This document shows positions 63,994-64,000 of a stretch of 64,000 nt of DNA, piece after piece (the first letter of the stretch is position 1; every line of letters begins with the position of its first letter). The stretch covers positions 1-64,000 of the forward strand of contig CAVOXO010000002.1 in the NCBI GenBank assembly GCA_963700425.1, written 5' to 3'. Source of the DNA: CAVOXO01 sp963700425 (GTDB taxonomy: Bacteria; Actinomycetota; Acidimicrobiia; Acidimicrobiales; Microtrichaceae). The notes beneath the pieces were generated by a model, which saw only the letters and a program-made list of their open reading frames with translations, had not been told where the DNA came from and made no database searches. A program made the position numbers and the translations under genes.

Positions 63994-64000
63994 CGAAGGG

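Overview
The window reads as chromosomal DNA of a high-GC actinobacterium, most likely from the Acidimicrobiia/Ilumatobacter side of the phylum. This rests on codon use, the UPF0182 and PDZ/Lon-like protease neighbourhood, a protease with an N-terminal WWQASDGRWYPP module, and several genes whose -10 box sits 6-8 nt before the start codon (leaderless style). No taxonomic search was possible.

Layout. (1) 1-1313: an IS481-type element, directly abutting a 3'-half fragment of an initiator tRNA (1314-1367). (2) 1.4-42.4 kb: an accessory region that ends at an intact initiator tRNA-fMet (42465-42541, minus). The tRNA fragment and the tRNA form a 54-bp near-identical direct repeat, so this ~41 kb looks like an integrated and since decayed genomic island. 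It carries an XRE/MmyB regulator with an SRPBCC gene; an ECF sigma/anti-sigma/ABC-transporter operon; two cytochrome P450 genes; an aromatic ring-cleavage operon under a divergent TetR gene; a rhamnoside/sugar catabolic operon; small membrane proteins; a DnaJ-CbpM-thioredoxin operon; and three toxin-antitoxin type loci (HigBA, VapBC, MNT-HEPN). One IS family is present as four copies plus at least five remnants, and an IS30 element is nested in one of them. (3) 42.5-64 kb: core-like chromosome with gamma-glutamyltransferase, acetylpolyamine amidohydrolase/HDAC, phosphoesterase, PPK2, a duplicated-domain zinc metalloprotease, a beta-propeller lipoprotein, MsrA, a glutamine amidotransferase, an H+-pyrophosphatase, DedA, UPF0182, a DivIVA-like/phage-head-like fusion protein, a PDZ/Lon-like protease and a HEAT-repeat protein.

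How the genes work together. At 13-17.5 kb a flavin hydroxylase, a VOC ring-cleavage dioxygenase, an SDR and an FAH-type hydrolase form one tightly packed operon. It faces a TetR gene across a 34-bp palindrome that overlaps both promoters. At 17.7-25.1 kb an alpha-L-rhamnosidase, a second (alpha/alpha)6 glycosidase, a ROK sugar kinase and a phosphomannose-isomerase-like enzyme form a glycoside-use operon. PPK2 and the K+-independent proton pyrophosphatase are two polyphosphate/PPi energy genes in the core part.

Quality warning. Many genes are broken by single-base frameshifts, densely at 3.9-12 kb and 42.5-51.3 kb, with almost none at 12.9-19 kb or 51.3-64 kb. The affected genes keep conserved motifs across frames. 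Genuine decay and assembly indels cannot be told apart from the sequence alone. These genes are listed as pseudogenes with the joined reading described.
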